From NCBI GenBank assembly GCA_963762525.1, contig CAVXKT010000003.1, forward strand, positions 310,001 through 374,000: a stretch of DNA of 64,000 nt, in the 5' to 3' direction. Below the pieces are notes generated by a model. The model did not search any database, was not told where the DNA came from, and saw only the letters and a list, made by a program, of their open reading frames with translations. Of the stretch, positions 54,039 through 62,742 are shown in pieces. Source of the stretch: DATFDN01 sp963762525 (GTDB taxonomy: Bacteria > Pseudomonadota > Alphaproteobacteria > Acetobacterales > Acetobacteraceae). The number at the start of each line of letters is the position of its first letter. Positions within the stretch are counted from its first letter, which is position 1. The position numbers and the translations under genes are program-made.

Positions 54039-55141
54039 CAGGCGATTTCCCGTTCACGCGCGCCGAGCCGGGCGAGGATCGCCAGCAGCTCCTCGGCCCG
54101 ATGCGCGCAGGTGTGGCGCGCGGCGATCGTGGCCAATCCGTTCGCGACCAACGACGCGCGCAACGCAGGGTCGGCGGCGAGCGCGCGCATATGCGATTCC
54201 ATCTCGCTCGGCCGCCTCGCCATCAGGAAATCGCGGCCGATTTCGAACAGCCCCTCGGTGTCGCGCCAGGGGGCGGAGATCAGCGGGATGCCGCAGGCCA
54301 GCGCCTCGAACACGCGAATGGTCGGGATGCCGGGCAGGTGCGTGGCATAGAAGCGGCGCGGCACATGCACCGTCATCGCATGGCGGGCGAAGACGCGCGG
54401 CGCGTCGGCATTCGCGAGCCAACCGCGATAGCGTACGCCGAACTCGGCGAGCGCGGTGAGCGCGTGCGGCGGGTAGCGGACGCCGAATATGTCGAGCGCC
54501 AATCCGGCTTTCCGGGTCGGTGTCAGCAGATAGTCGCGCAACTCCGCGCCGCGCTCTTCGTCGCCCCAGTTGCCGATCCAGACGACGCCGCTGCGTGCCG
54601 TATCGTGCGGCGGAGGGCGGAACAGGCGCGTGTCGGCGGCCTCCTGCCAGACGAATGCGCGCTCGCCCCAGCCGTCGCGGCGATACACCTCGGCCAAGGT
54701 CGCGCCGAAGGCGAGGATGCCGTCATAGCGGGAGAGATCGAAGGCACGGATCGCCGCCGGGTCGCTGACGGCGCGATGGTGGGTGTCGTGAAACAGCAGC
54801 CGGAATCCGCCTTGCGCGCGCGCGCGCCCGATGGCGGCGACCAGGGCGGGGTCGTTCCACTCGTGGACGATCACCGCATCGGCGCCGTCGAGCATCGTAT
54901 CCAGGTCCGGTCCAATAAACCGGGTGCAGGGCGCGAGTTCGGGGAAGTCGGTTGCGAAGCGGTCGAGCGCCGGTTGGCCGTGGTCCTTCAAGAGATTGCG
55001 CCGGCTCCATCCGCCCGCCGGCTCGAAGCTGCGCACGTCATGGCCGAGCGCGTGCAACTCACGCAGCACGCCGCGCAAGAAATGGGCGTTGCCGTTGTTC
55101 CAGCAGGAGGCGAGCGAGTGGGTGAAATAGACCAGCCTCAT
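54038..55141 (-). CDS. CgeB-like glycosyltransferase C
   Basis: A 367-residue GT-B-type protein: MRLVYFTHSLASCWNNGNAHF, LRELHALGHDVRSFEPAGGW, DAVIVHEWNDPALVAAIG, VWIGNWGDEERGAEL and IRVFEALACGIPLISAPW (donor-site region). It is the first of the three CgeB-like paralogues. It overlaps glycosyltransferase D by four bases (ATGA). CgeB was named from Bacillus spore-coat genes, but relatives in non-sporulating bacteria act in surface or oligosaccharide glycosylation. Acceptor unknown. Confidence 0.85.
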   Translation of the reverse strand: MRLVYFTHSLASCWNNGNAHFLRGVLRELHALGHDVRSFEPAGGWSRRNLLKDHGQPALDRFATDFPELAPCTRFIGPDLDTMLDGADAVIVHEWNDPALVAAIGRARAQGGFRLLFHDTHHRAVSDPAAIRAFDLSRYDGILAFGATLAEVYRRDGWGERAFVWQEAADTRLFRPPPHDTARSGVVWIGNWGDEERGAELRDYLLTPTRKAGLALDIFGVRYPPHALTALAEFGVRYRGWLANADAPRVFARHAMTVHVPRRFYATHLPGIPTIRVFEALACGIPLISAPWRDTEGLFEIGRDFLMARRPSEMESHMRALAADPALRASLVANGLATIAARHTCAHRAEELLAILARLGAREREIA

Positions 55142-56262
55142 GCAGCAACCAAGGCGGCGTGGCGATGCTGCGCGAAGGTGGCGGCGGCCATGGCGCTCGC
55201 CGTGTAACGGCCGGCGCGACGGCGGGCGGCGTCGGACCAGCCGAACGGATTGCGCGCGGTGTCGGCCACCGTCCGGGCGATCGCATCGGCGTCGTCGGGA
55301 TCGACGAACCGCGCGGCGCCGTCCCACAATTCGCGAAAGGTCGGGATGTCGGAGAGCACCAGCGCGCATCCGGCCTGCGCCGCCTCCAGCACGGCGAGGC
55401 CGAACGGCTCGTAGCGAGCGACGGAGACGAACACGCGGGCACCGGCATAAGCAGCGGCGAGCGCGGGTTCGTCGAGCGCGCCGAGCAGACGGAGGTTGCG
55501 TGTTTCGAGGGCGGCGCCGTTCGGGCCGACCGGGGGTCCGGCGGCGCGTATCTCGATGTCGAGCCGGCCGGCGGCATCGTCGAGCGCGCGCAAGTTCTTG
55601 GCCTCGTCCCACAGCCGCCCGGCGGTGAGGGCGCCGGATCGCGGGAGGGACGGGCAGGGGAGGGGACGGCGGCCGTTGTGGATCGCGCACACGGCGCGCT
55701 CAAGGCCGTAGCGTTCGGAAATAGCGGCGGCGAAGGCGCGGGTTGGCGCGATCACGGCGTCGGCCGCTCGCAGGCCCTCGGCGACGAGCGCCGCGCGCCA
55801 GGCGAGCGCGGGCGGCATCGCGCCGCCGCGCACGGCGCGCCACCATGTCCCGACACAGGAATGCGCAACCGCAACCACCGGCGCCGGAAACAGCGTGGCC
55901 GGGACCAGCGCCGGCGTGTGCAGGTGGATGGAGCCGGCGCCCCACTCTTCGGCGATGGAGGCGACGCCACGCGCCGATTGCGCGACTTGCGCAGGCGTCT
56001 CGGCGAGCCAGTCGAGTGCGAGATCGGTAGCGCGCAGCTCGCAGACGGCGGCTGCTTCGGCACACTGCGCGGCCGACGGCGCCGGTCCCATGCCGACGAG
56101 CAGCACCTCGGCACCGAGGGCGCGCAGTCCGGCGGCGAGTTCGATCGCATAGCGCCACACGCCGCCGATGGCGTCGGCGGTAAGGAGGATGCGTGTCTGC
56201 GCGACCCCTCCCCCCGCCCCCCTCCCGCAAGGGGAGGGGGAGTAAAATAAGCTGCCTCTCAC
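55138..56262 (-). CDS. Glycosyltransferase family 4-like D
   Basis: A 374-residue GT4-like glycosyltransferase with a Gly-rich N-terminal nucleotide-sugar region (ILLTADAIGGVWRYAIELA), IAPTRAFAAAISERYGLE, GRLWDEAKNLRALDDAAGR and the donor motif SVARYEPFGLAVLEAAQAG (Glu pattern of retaining GT4). The first 20 residues (SLFYSPSPCGRGAGGG) are encoded by a repeat arm; no ATG, GTG or TTG appears between that tail and the conserved fold. The start is therefore GTG 56262 or was lost through insertion of the repeat. It is the only operon member not overlapping its upstream gene. Confidence 0.85.
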   Translation of the reverse strand: MRGSLFYSPSPCGRGAGGGVAQTRILLTADAIGGVWRYAIELAAGLRALGAEVLLVGMGPAPSAAQCAEAAAVCELRATDLALDWLAETPAQVAQSARGVASIAEEWGAGSIHLHTPALVPATLFPAPVVAVAHSCVGTWWRAVRGGAMPPALAWRAALVAEGLRAADAVIAPTRAFAAAISERYGLERAVCAIHNGRRPLPCPSLPRSGALTAGRLWDEAKNLRALDDAAGRLDIEIRAAGPPVGPNGAALETRNLRLLGALDEPALAAAYAGARVFVSVARYEPFGLAVLEAAQAGCALVLSDIPTFRELWDGAARFVDPDDADAIARTVADTARNPFGWSDAARRRAGRYTASAMAAATFAQHRHAALVAA

Positions 56263-56302
56263 CGTTCCCCCTCCCCTTGCGGGAGGGGGTTGGGGGAGGG
56301 GA
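56204..56302. repeat. Inverted repeat with two C/G-rich 38-bp arms between radical SAM and glycosyltransferase genes
   Basis: The arms ACCCCTCCCCCCGCCCCCCTCC... (56204-56242) and the inverse ...GGGAGGGGGTTGGGGGAGGG (56263-56302) share the core CTCCCGCAAGGGGAGGGGG and are near-perfect inverse copies around a 20-nt AT-richer loop. It fills the only non-overlapping junction of the glycan operon and encodes the odd N-terminus of glycosyltransferase D. It could form a strong RNA hairpin that attenuates or stabilises the transcript. Confidence 0.75.
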
Positions 56303-56305
56303 GCG

Positions 56306-57595
56306 CTAACACCCGCACGCCGCCTCCAACGCGCGTAGCGGCAGCGGGCGGGATTCCTGGATGTCGCTGAAGATGTCGAACTGCGCGAGGTAGTGCGCGT
56401 GCGCCCGTTCCCAGGCCGCCTCGTCGGGCTCGCCGAACAGGCGCCGATAGTCGGGCGAGGCGGGATAGGGATAGAGCGGGACGGGATCGTTCGCCCATAC
56501 GCCCCGACGCTGCAAGGCTTGCCGCCACTCGGCGATCCGCCCCGCGTCGTCGCCCTCCGACTTGATCAAGTTCGCCTGCACGAACGGCACGGTGCGGCGC
56601 GCGCGCACCAGCAGCGCCGTCAGCTCGTCGGTATCGAGCCGGCATTTCTTGTCGAGCGCGGCGCGACCTTCCGGCGTGAGGCTTTCGATCCCGGCCTCGA
56701 TCGAGACGCAGCCCGCGGCGCCGAGCAGGTCGAGCATGTCGGGCTTCCAAAGATCGATGCGGGTCTGCACGCCGAATTTGATCGCGCGCGCTGCCAGCGC
56801 CTCCAGCAGCGGCCGTTGCGGCAGGAAGATCTCGTCGATGAAGTAGATGTACTCGACGCCTTGCGCGATAAGCCCGTCGATTTCCGCGAGCAGGGGCGCC
56901 AAAGGCCGCCGCCGGTAACCGTCGCGAAAATCGAGCTTGGCGCAGAAGGAGCAGGCGTAGGGGCAGCCGCGCGAGGCCTCCACTTCGGCGCCCGGACCCG
57001 CCGGCTCGGCGTCGAAGCGATGGTGGTGATGGTGATGAGCGCTGATCCACTCCTCGGGCCAGGCAAGTGCCGGCAGATCGGAGAACACCGCCGCGCGGGG
57101 ATTGCCGTTGACGCGCGTCTCGCCGGCCTCGCGCCACGCGGCGCCGGAGACGCGCGCGGGCGCCCCCCCGGCATCGGCGAGATCGGCGATTGCCTCCTCG
57201 CACTCGCCGCGCAGCACCACATCGGCATCGAGCTTGCGCAGCGCCGTGGCCGGCGTGGTCGAGCCGTGCGGGCCGACGGCGACGGTGATCGCATGGCCGC
57301 GCAGCCGGTCGAACAACGCCCGCGGCACCGCGAGCTCGGGCTGCGCGCAGCGCCAGAACAGGTAGGTGGGCGCCGTCGTCACCACCACCATGTCGGGCTC
57401 GAATGCGAGCGCCCGGTTCGCCAGCGCCTCGGCGTCGAGCCCGAGCAGAGGCGCATCCAGCACCAGCGCCTCATGTCCGCGTGCCCGCAAACGCGCCCGG
57501 GCGCATCCGAGCTCGAGCGGCAGATGCGGCGCCCGACAGCCGAAATAGATGCTGTGCTCGAACCGCCACTGCGGGTTGAGCAGCGTCACCCTCAT
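56306..57595 (-). CDS. B12-binding domain radical SAM protein
   Basis: A 429-residue radical SAM enzyme. The N-terminal 130 residues form a cobalamin-binding-type Rossmann domain (LELGCARARLRARGHEALVL, DMVVVTTAPTYLFW, VAVGPHGSTTPATAL). The 4Fe-4S motif is RGCPYACSFC (Cys-x3-Cys-x2-Cys, about residue 201), followed by YIYFIDEIFLPQRP. Just before it lies a natural run of six histidines in ISAHHHHHHRFDAE. B12 radical SAM enzymes methylate unactivated carbons or rearrange sugars. Within a sugar operon it may modify a nucleotide-sugar or assembled glycan. ATG 57595 overlaps the upstream epimerase stop (ATGA). Confidence 0.88.
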   Translation of the reverse strand: MRVTLLNPQWRFEHSIYFGCRAPHLPLELGCARARLRARGHEALVLDAPLLGLDAEALANRALAFEPDMVVVTTAPTYLFWRCAQPELAVPRALFDRLRGHAITVAVGPHGSTTPATALRKLDADVVLRGECEEAIADLADAGGAPARVSGAAWREAGETRVNGNPRAAVFSDLPALAWPEEWISAHHHHHHRFDAEPAGPGAEVEASRGCPYACSFCAKLDFRDGYRRRPLAPLLAEIDGLIAQGVEYIYFIDEIFLPQRPLLEALAARAIKFGVQTRIDLWKPDMLDLLGAAGCVSIEAGIESLTPEGRAALDKKCRLDTDELTALLVRARRTVPFVQANLIKSEGDDAGRIAEWRQALQRRGVWANDPVPLYPYPASPDYRRLFGEPDEAAWERAHAHYLAQFDIFSDIQESRPLPLRALEAACGC

Positions 57596-58612
57596 GCCGG
57601 AACCGCCTCCCGCACGGAGAAAGCGTGCAGCAGCCGCGCAACGCCCTGCCTCCAGGGCAGCGGCGGCGCCAAATCGAGGGCGGCGCGGGCGCGGCGCGCA
57701 TCGGCCACGAACCAACGTTGATCGTTCGGCCGCCACGGTGCGAAGCGGCGCGCGATCGGGCGGCCCAGCTCCGCCTCCATATGCGCGAGCAGGCTGCGCA
57801 GACTAACCGCGTTTGCCGGGCCGCCGCCGAGGTTGAATGCCCGCCCCGCCACCCGGTCCATGCGACGCCAAGCGGCGATGTAGGCGGAAACGGCATCGTC
57901 GATGAACAGAATGTCGCGCACCTGCCGGCCGTCGCCGTAAATCGTCAGTGCCTCGCCCGCGACCGCACGACGGGCGAAATGCGCAACCCAGCCCTGGTCC
58001 TCGGTGCCGAGCTGGCGGGGGCCGTAAATGCAGCTCATGCGCAGAACGGCGGTCGGCAGCTCGAAGCTATGCGCGTAATCGAGCACGTACTGGTCGGCGG
58101 CGCCCTTGGAGCACCCGTACGGGGTGCGGAACTCCAACGGCCGCGTCTCGTCGATGCCGTGCCGGGCCAGCAGGGCGTCATCGGGCGCATACGCGTCGGC
58201 ATTCCGGGTCAGCGCCACGTCGTGCAGCCCGCCATAGACCTTGTTGGTGCTGGCGAAGATCAGCGGGCGCGGATGGCGGCGCAGCGCCTCCAGCAGATTT
58301 ATCGTGCCGAGGAGATTGATTTGCAGATCGGCGATCGGATCATCGAGACTGGTCGTCACCGCTACCTGCGCGGCCAGATGGAACACCGCCGAACTCTCGC
58401 GGGCCGCCCGGCCGATGGCCTCGGCATCGCGCATGTCGGCGATCGCGGCGCCGACACGCCTCGGATGGCGCGCCTGCAGCCAGCGAAGATTAGCCTCGGT
58501 GCCCGGTCGGGCCAGCGAATTCGAAGACGAGGACATCCTCGCCCTCGCTCGCCAGCCGATCGGCGAGGGCGCTGCCGATGAAGCCGGCGCCGCCGGTGAC
58601 GAGCAGCGTCAT
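57592..58612 (-). CDS. NAD-dependent epimerase/dehydratase 1 (extended SDR), one frameshift
   Basis: About 339 residues. TLLVTGGAGFIGSALADRLA at the N-terminus, VFHLAAQVAVTTSLDDP, IFASTNKVYGGLHD and the catalytic YGCSKGAADQYVLDYA, with the late ILFIDDAVSAYIAAW. It resembles CDP/UDP-sugar epimerases such as CDP-paratose or UDP-glucose epimerase. The frame breaks at about 58520; removing one T gives LVFESLARPGTEANL. It provides nucleotide-sugar for the downstream glycosyltransferases. It overlaps both neighbouring genes by 4 bp. Confidence 0.86.
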
Positions 58613-59706
58613 GCCACCAGCCCCCGGCTCTCCAACTCCCGTCGCGCCTCGGTCGCGCGATCGGCGGCCTGCTGTCGGGCGACCCATGCGGCCAGCTCCG
58701 GCAAGGTCGCCTGCATCGTGCGCGAGGGCGCATAGCCGAGGCGTGCGCGCGCCAGCGCGATGTCGGCGAAGCAGTGGCGAATGTCGCCCGTGCGAGCCTT
58801 GCCGAGTATCTCCGGGCGTATGTCGGCGCGGTTCATGGCCATTGCCAGCCGCTCGGCCACCTGGCTGACGCTCACCGGCGCGCCGCTGCCGATATTGAAC
58901 ACGCCGCCCGCCGCTTCCGGTCGGTCGAGCGCCAGCAGAAAGGCGTCGGCGACATCGCGCACATGCACGAAATCGCGCAGTTGCGCGCCATCCTCGAAGA
59001 TCTGCGGCGCGCGGCCGTGCAGCAGCCGCGCGGCGAAGATCGCGAGCACCCCGGTATAGGGGTTCGACAAGGCCTGACCGGGTCCATAGACGTTGAACAG
59101 CCGCAGCGCCGCCGCTTCCATGCCGTAGGCGGGGGCGACCGTGAGCGCAAGCCGCTCCTGCGCGTATTTCGTGATCGCATAGACCGAGGCGAGGGACGGC
59201 CGCTTCCATTCCGGCGTCGGCAGCGGCGACAGCGGCCGGCCGGACGCATCGGCCGGGTCGCGGGCGTCGGCGCCGCGTGTCGCATCCTCCACCATCGCGC
59301 CGTCGGCGTCGCGGTAGAGCCCCTCGCCGTAGATGCTCATCGACGACGCGACGACGAGACGGCGGGCGGGTTGGCGGCTGAGCGCCTGCAACAGCACCGC
59401 CGTGCCGAGGTCATTGGCGCCCACATAGCGGTCGATCTCGTACATGCTCTGGCCGACGCCGACTTCGGCGGCGAGATGCACCACCGCGTCCACCCCACGC
59501 AGGGCTCGCGTGACCGCCTCCGGGTTGCGCACGTCGCCCACCCGCAGATCGACATGGCGCAGCACCTTGGCCGGCTTGCGGCCGGCATGAACCTGCTCGA
59601 TCATGTCGTCGAGCACGCGGATCTCCGACCCCCGCGCGAGCAGGGCGGCGATGAGATGGCGGCCGATGAACCCGGCGCCGCCGGTAACGAGAATGCGTTC
59701 GGCCAA
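58609..59706 (-). CDS. NAD-dependent epimerase/dehydratase 2 (extended SDR)
   Basis: A 365-residue extended SDR, first gene of the glycan operon. ILVTGGAGFIGRHLIAAL, AVVHLAAEVGVGQSMYEIDRY (in part), VVASSMSIYGEGLYRD, YAITKYAQERLAL (Tyr-x3-Lys) and RDFVHVRDVADAFLLAL. It is most like UDP-glucose 4-epimerase/dTDP-sugar dehydratase relatives; the exact sugar is unknown. The start is TTG 59706 with GAGGGA upstream. The operon promoter must lie in 59707-59904, which is shared with the divergent small gene-ligD pair. Downstream genes follow with 1-4 bp overlaps. Confidence 0.9.
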   Translation of the reverse strand: MAERILVTGGAGFIGRHLIAALLARGSEIRVLDDMIEQVHAGRKPAKVLRHVDLRVGDVRNPEAVTRALRGVDAVVHLAAEVGVGQSMYEIDRYVGANDLGTAVLLQALSRQPARRLVVASSMSIYGEGLYRDADGAMVEDATRGADARDPADASGRPLSPLPTPEWKRPSLASVYAITKYAQERLALTVAPAYGMEAAALRLFNVYGPGQALSNPYTGVLAIFAARLLHGRAPQIFEDGAQLRDFVHVRDVADAFLLALDRPEAAGGVFNIGSGAPVSVSQVAERLAMAMNRADIRPEILGKARTGDIRHCFADIALARARLGYAPSRTMQATLPELAAWVARQQAADRATEARRELESRGLVA

Positions 59707-59904
59707 GGGGTCCCTCGCCGCCTGTCACGAAGCCGCGATCGTGCGGCGCGGTAATCCGTTTCCCGAAGATAAACACGCTGCCGGGAAGAATGTTCCTTCG
59801 CGCCCCGGCGCTCCGGGTAACAAACCGGTTAGCGGCGCAACGATGCCGGCGGAACCGTGGTACGGTCGCATTCGTTCTCCTATCTTCTTCCGCAGGAGGC
59901 GCCG

Positions 59905-60084
59905 ATGTCCGCCCATCCCCCGCCCGTTCCACCGGATCAGCGCAGCGACAAGGGACCGGCCGAGGGCAGTGCCGCGGCGCCGAAGCGCCCGGACGCCGGC
60001 AAGCCGACGCTGGACGAGAAGGCCGGGCAGTCCGGCGCCGTGAAGCAGAACACGACCAACACCGGCCACCAGCAGGATCGATGA
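59905..60084 (+). CDS. Small conserved hydrophilic protein upstream of LigD
   Basis: A 59-residue, Pro/Gly/Asp-rich and apparently disordered protein: MSAHPPPVPPDQRSDKGPAE ... QNTTNTGHQQDR. Short proteins ending NTTNxGxQQDR occur widely in proteobacteria and have no known function; this is from memory. AGGAGG precedes ATG 59905. The stop overlaps the LigD start (ATGA), so it is translationally coupled to the end-joining ligase. The 198-bp gap upstream holds the divergent promoters. Confidence 0.7.
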   Translation: MSAHPPPVPPDQRSDKGPAEGSAAAPKRPDAGKPTLDEKAGQSGAVKQNTTNTGHQQDR

Positions 60085-62739
60085 GCGAGGGCGAGGTCCG
60101 CGACACCTCGATCCGGACCTATCGGGCGCGGCGCGACTTCTCGAAAACCGCCGAGCCGCGGCCCGCCGAAGCGACCGCCGGCGCGGCGGCGCCCATCTTC
60201 GTGGTGCAGAAGCACAGCGCGCGTCGCGCCGGCCTGCATTGGGACTTCCGCCTCGAGCATGGCGGCGTGCTGTGGAGTTGGGCGGTGCGCCGGGGTCCCT
60301 CGCTCGATCCCGGGGAAAAGCGGATGGCCGCGCATGTCGAGGACCACCCGCTCGATTATGCGGGCTTTCAGGGCACCATCCCCGACGGCCAATACGGGGC
60401 CGGCAAGGTCGAAACTTGGGACCGCGGCACCTGGGAGCCACTGCACGATGCCGAGGCCGGGATGGCGAAGGGTCATCTCGATTTCGTCCTGCACGGCGCG
60501 CGCCTCAACGGGCGCTTTCATCTGGTGCGGCTGAAGCCGAAGCCGGGGAAGCGGTCGCGGCAGGACGATTGGCTGCTGTTCAAGGGCCATGACGAGTTCG
60601 AGCGAGCCGGGGCCGATGCCGCGGCGATCGAGGCGACGACGGCCTTGCCGCCGGCTCGCCCCGCCGACGCGCCGCCGGCACACGGCGCGAAGGCCGCGCG
60701 GCTCTGGCGCCGCCAGGAGCCGCAGCTCTGCGCCTTGGTTGCGGAGCCGCCCGAGGGCGCGGAGTGGCTGAGCGAGATCAAATTCGACGGCTACCGGCTG
60801 CTGGCGTTCGTTGAGGGCGGCAAGACCCGGCTGCTCACACGCAAGGGTCTCGACTGGACCGCCCGGATGCCGGCGGTGGCGCGTGCGGCGGCGGCGCTCG
60901 GCGTGAACTCGGCGCTGCTGGACGGCGAATTGGTGGCATTGCGTGGCGACGGCGTCTCCAGCTTTCCCGAGCTGCAAGCGGCGCTGTCCGAGGGCCGGGA
61001 CGAGACGCTCTTCTTCTTCCTGTTCGATCTTCTGTATCTGGACGGCTGGGATTTAAGGGCGTGCGCGCTGCGGGATCGAAAGCAAATGCTCGCTTCTCTG
61101 GATTCCTGGCAGGGGCTGGTCCGCTACAGCGACCACCACGCCGGCGATGCCGGGCGGATGCGTCGCGAGGCCTGCGAACACCGGTTGGAAGGCATCGTCT
61201 GCAAGCGCGCCGATGCTCCCTATCGTCCCGGCCGCGGCCAAGGGTGGGTGAAGCTGAAATGCCGGGGCCGCGAGGAATTCGTGGTGCTCGGCTGGACCCC
61301 GCCGCGCGGCAGCCGCACCGGGCTGGGCGCCCTCCACCTCGGCTATTACGATGCCGCCGGCGCCTTGCATTATGCCGGCGGCGTGGGCACGGGATTCTCC
61401 GAGGACGAACTCGCGCGCTTGCGCGCCCGCCTGGACGCGCTCGAAGGGGCGCGGCCGCCCGGCTTGCAGGTTGCGGGCGACCCGCTGGAAAAGAGCATTC
61501 GCTGGGTTCGGCCCGAATTGGTGGCCGAGGTGCAATTCATCGGCTGGTCGGGCGCCGGACGACTGCGCCATGCCGTCTATCTCGGATTGCGCGAGGACAA
61601 GGAGGCACGGGAGGTGGTGCGCGAGGTGGCGGATGCGCAGGCAACGCGGCGGCCCTCACCCGGCGCTTCGCGCCGGCTTCTCCCGCAAGCGGGAGAGGCG
61701 AAGAGGTCGAGTGAAGGTGACGCCAGCGCGGCGGGTGAGCGCGCGCGCATCGTCACCGCGCGGGCGCCCAAAGCGCGCGCGGAAACCCTGGGCAGCGTGT
61801 CGCTCACTCATCCCGATCGCCCATTGTGGCCGGGCATCACCAAGCGCGAACTCGGCGAGTACCTGGCGCGCCATCGCGGATCACGCGCTGCCCGGCTTGG
61901 CGCATCGGCCGCTCGCCATCGTGCGCTGCCCCGAGGGGATCAACGGCGAGCACTTCTTCCAGAAGCGCGGCCACGGGCACATGCCGGCGCCGATCCGCGC
62001 CGCCGAGGCCGCCGGCTCGCCCTATCTCGCGATCGACGATCTCGACGGGCTGTTCGCCTGTGCGCAGATGTCGGCAATCGAGTTGCACGCCTGGGGTGCC
62101 ACCGAGGCCGACCCGCTGCATCCGGATCAGATCGTGATGGACCTCGATCCCGGCGAAGGCGTGGCGTTCACCGAGGTGGTGCGGGCGGCGCGCGAATTGC
62201 GCGATCGGCTTTCGGCGCTCGGGCTCGAGAGTTTCTGCCGCACGACGGGCGGCAAGGGTCTGCACGTGGTGGCCCCGCTCACGCCCGCCGCCGATTGGGA
62301 CGAGGTCAAGCCGTTCTGCCACGCGCTGGCGGAGACCATGAGCCAGGAGGCGCCCGATCGCTTCCTGCCGACGCTCAAGAAGGTCGATCGGCGCGGGCGG
62401 ATTCTGGTGGACTGGCTGCGGAATGGGATGGGCGCGACGGCCATCTCCTCGTTTTGTCCGCGCGCCCGCCCCGGCGCCGCCGTCGCCACCCCGCTCGCCT
62501 GGACCGAGGTGACGGACAAGCTCGATCCGGCGGCGTTCACGCTGCGCACCGTTCCGGCGCGGTTGGCGAAGCTGCGGCGCGATCCCTGGGCCGGGTTCGA
62601 AGCGGCGCGGCGGCCATTGCCGGAGGTGGCGCGAACGAAATTGCCGGTCGCCAAGGCCGATGGCGACAATCCGAGACCTTCGCGCCGGTCGGTGGTGGTG
62701 TTTGCGCCCTCACCCGCCGCGCGGAAACGTCGCGGGTGA
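60081..62739 (+). CDS. ligD: Multifunctional DNA ligase D (NHEJ), one frameshift and an internal repeat
   Basis: About 885 residues in the PE-Lig-Pol order. The N-terminal 3'-phosphoesterase is FVVQKHSARRAGLHWDFRLE (about 39-58). The ligase domain has nucleotidyl Lys in EIKFDGYR (about 233), GIVCKRADAPYRPGRG and WVKLKCR. The C-terminal polymerase has GINGEHFFQKRGHGHMP, DPLHPDQIVMDLDPGEGV and TTGGKGLHVV. It seals non-homologous ends with Ku; no ku gene is in view. One extra C at 61862-61863 breaks the frame; deletion gives GEYWRAIADHALPG. The ligase-polymerase linker and the last 10 residues are encoded by palindromic repeats. ATG 60081 overlaps the small upstream gene. Confidence 0.92.
61653..61718. 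repeat. REP-like palindromes inside ligD
   Basis: CCCTCACCC (61653-61661) is followed by two perfect hairpins: CCGGCGC-TTC-GCGCCGG (61660-61676) and TCTCCCGC-AA-GCGGGAGA (61679-61696). The element matches the repeat at 138-236 in its outer arm and core, yet stays in frame within the ligD linker, encoding PSPGASRRLLPQAGEAKR. It is an intragenic copy of the genome repeat family. Confidence 0.75.
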
Positions 62740-62742
62740 GGG
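62707..62742. terminator. Palindromic repeat and likely bidirectional terminator between ligD and FAH gene
   Basis: CCCTCACCCGC (62707-62717) and GCGGGTGAGGG (62732-62742) form a perfect 11-bp stem; the inner CGCGCGG/CGTCGC region extends it. It contains the ligD stop and touches the FAH stop at 62743 on the opposite strand, the right place to separate two convergent genes. No T-run exists, so it may work as a repeat-type barrier or Rho-aided end. Arms match the other repeats in this window. Confidence 0.6.

Noticed and set aside
54520..55628. Plus-strand Arg/Gly-rich open frames across the glycosyltransferase genes
   Set aside because: They lack motifs and start signals and mirror the minus-strand glycosyltransferases, which have continuous family motifs and overlapping starts.
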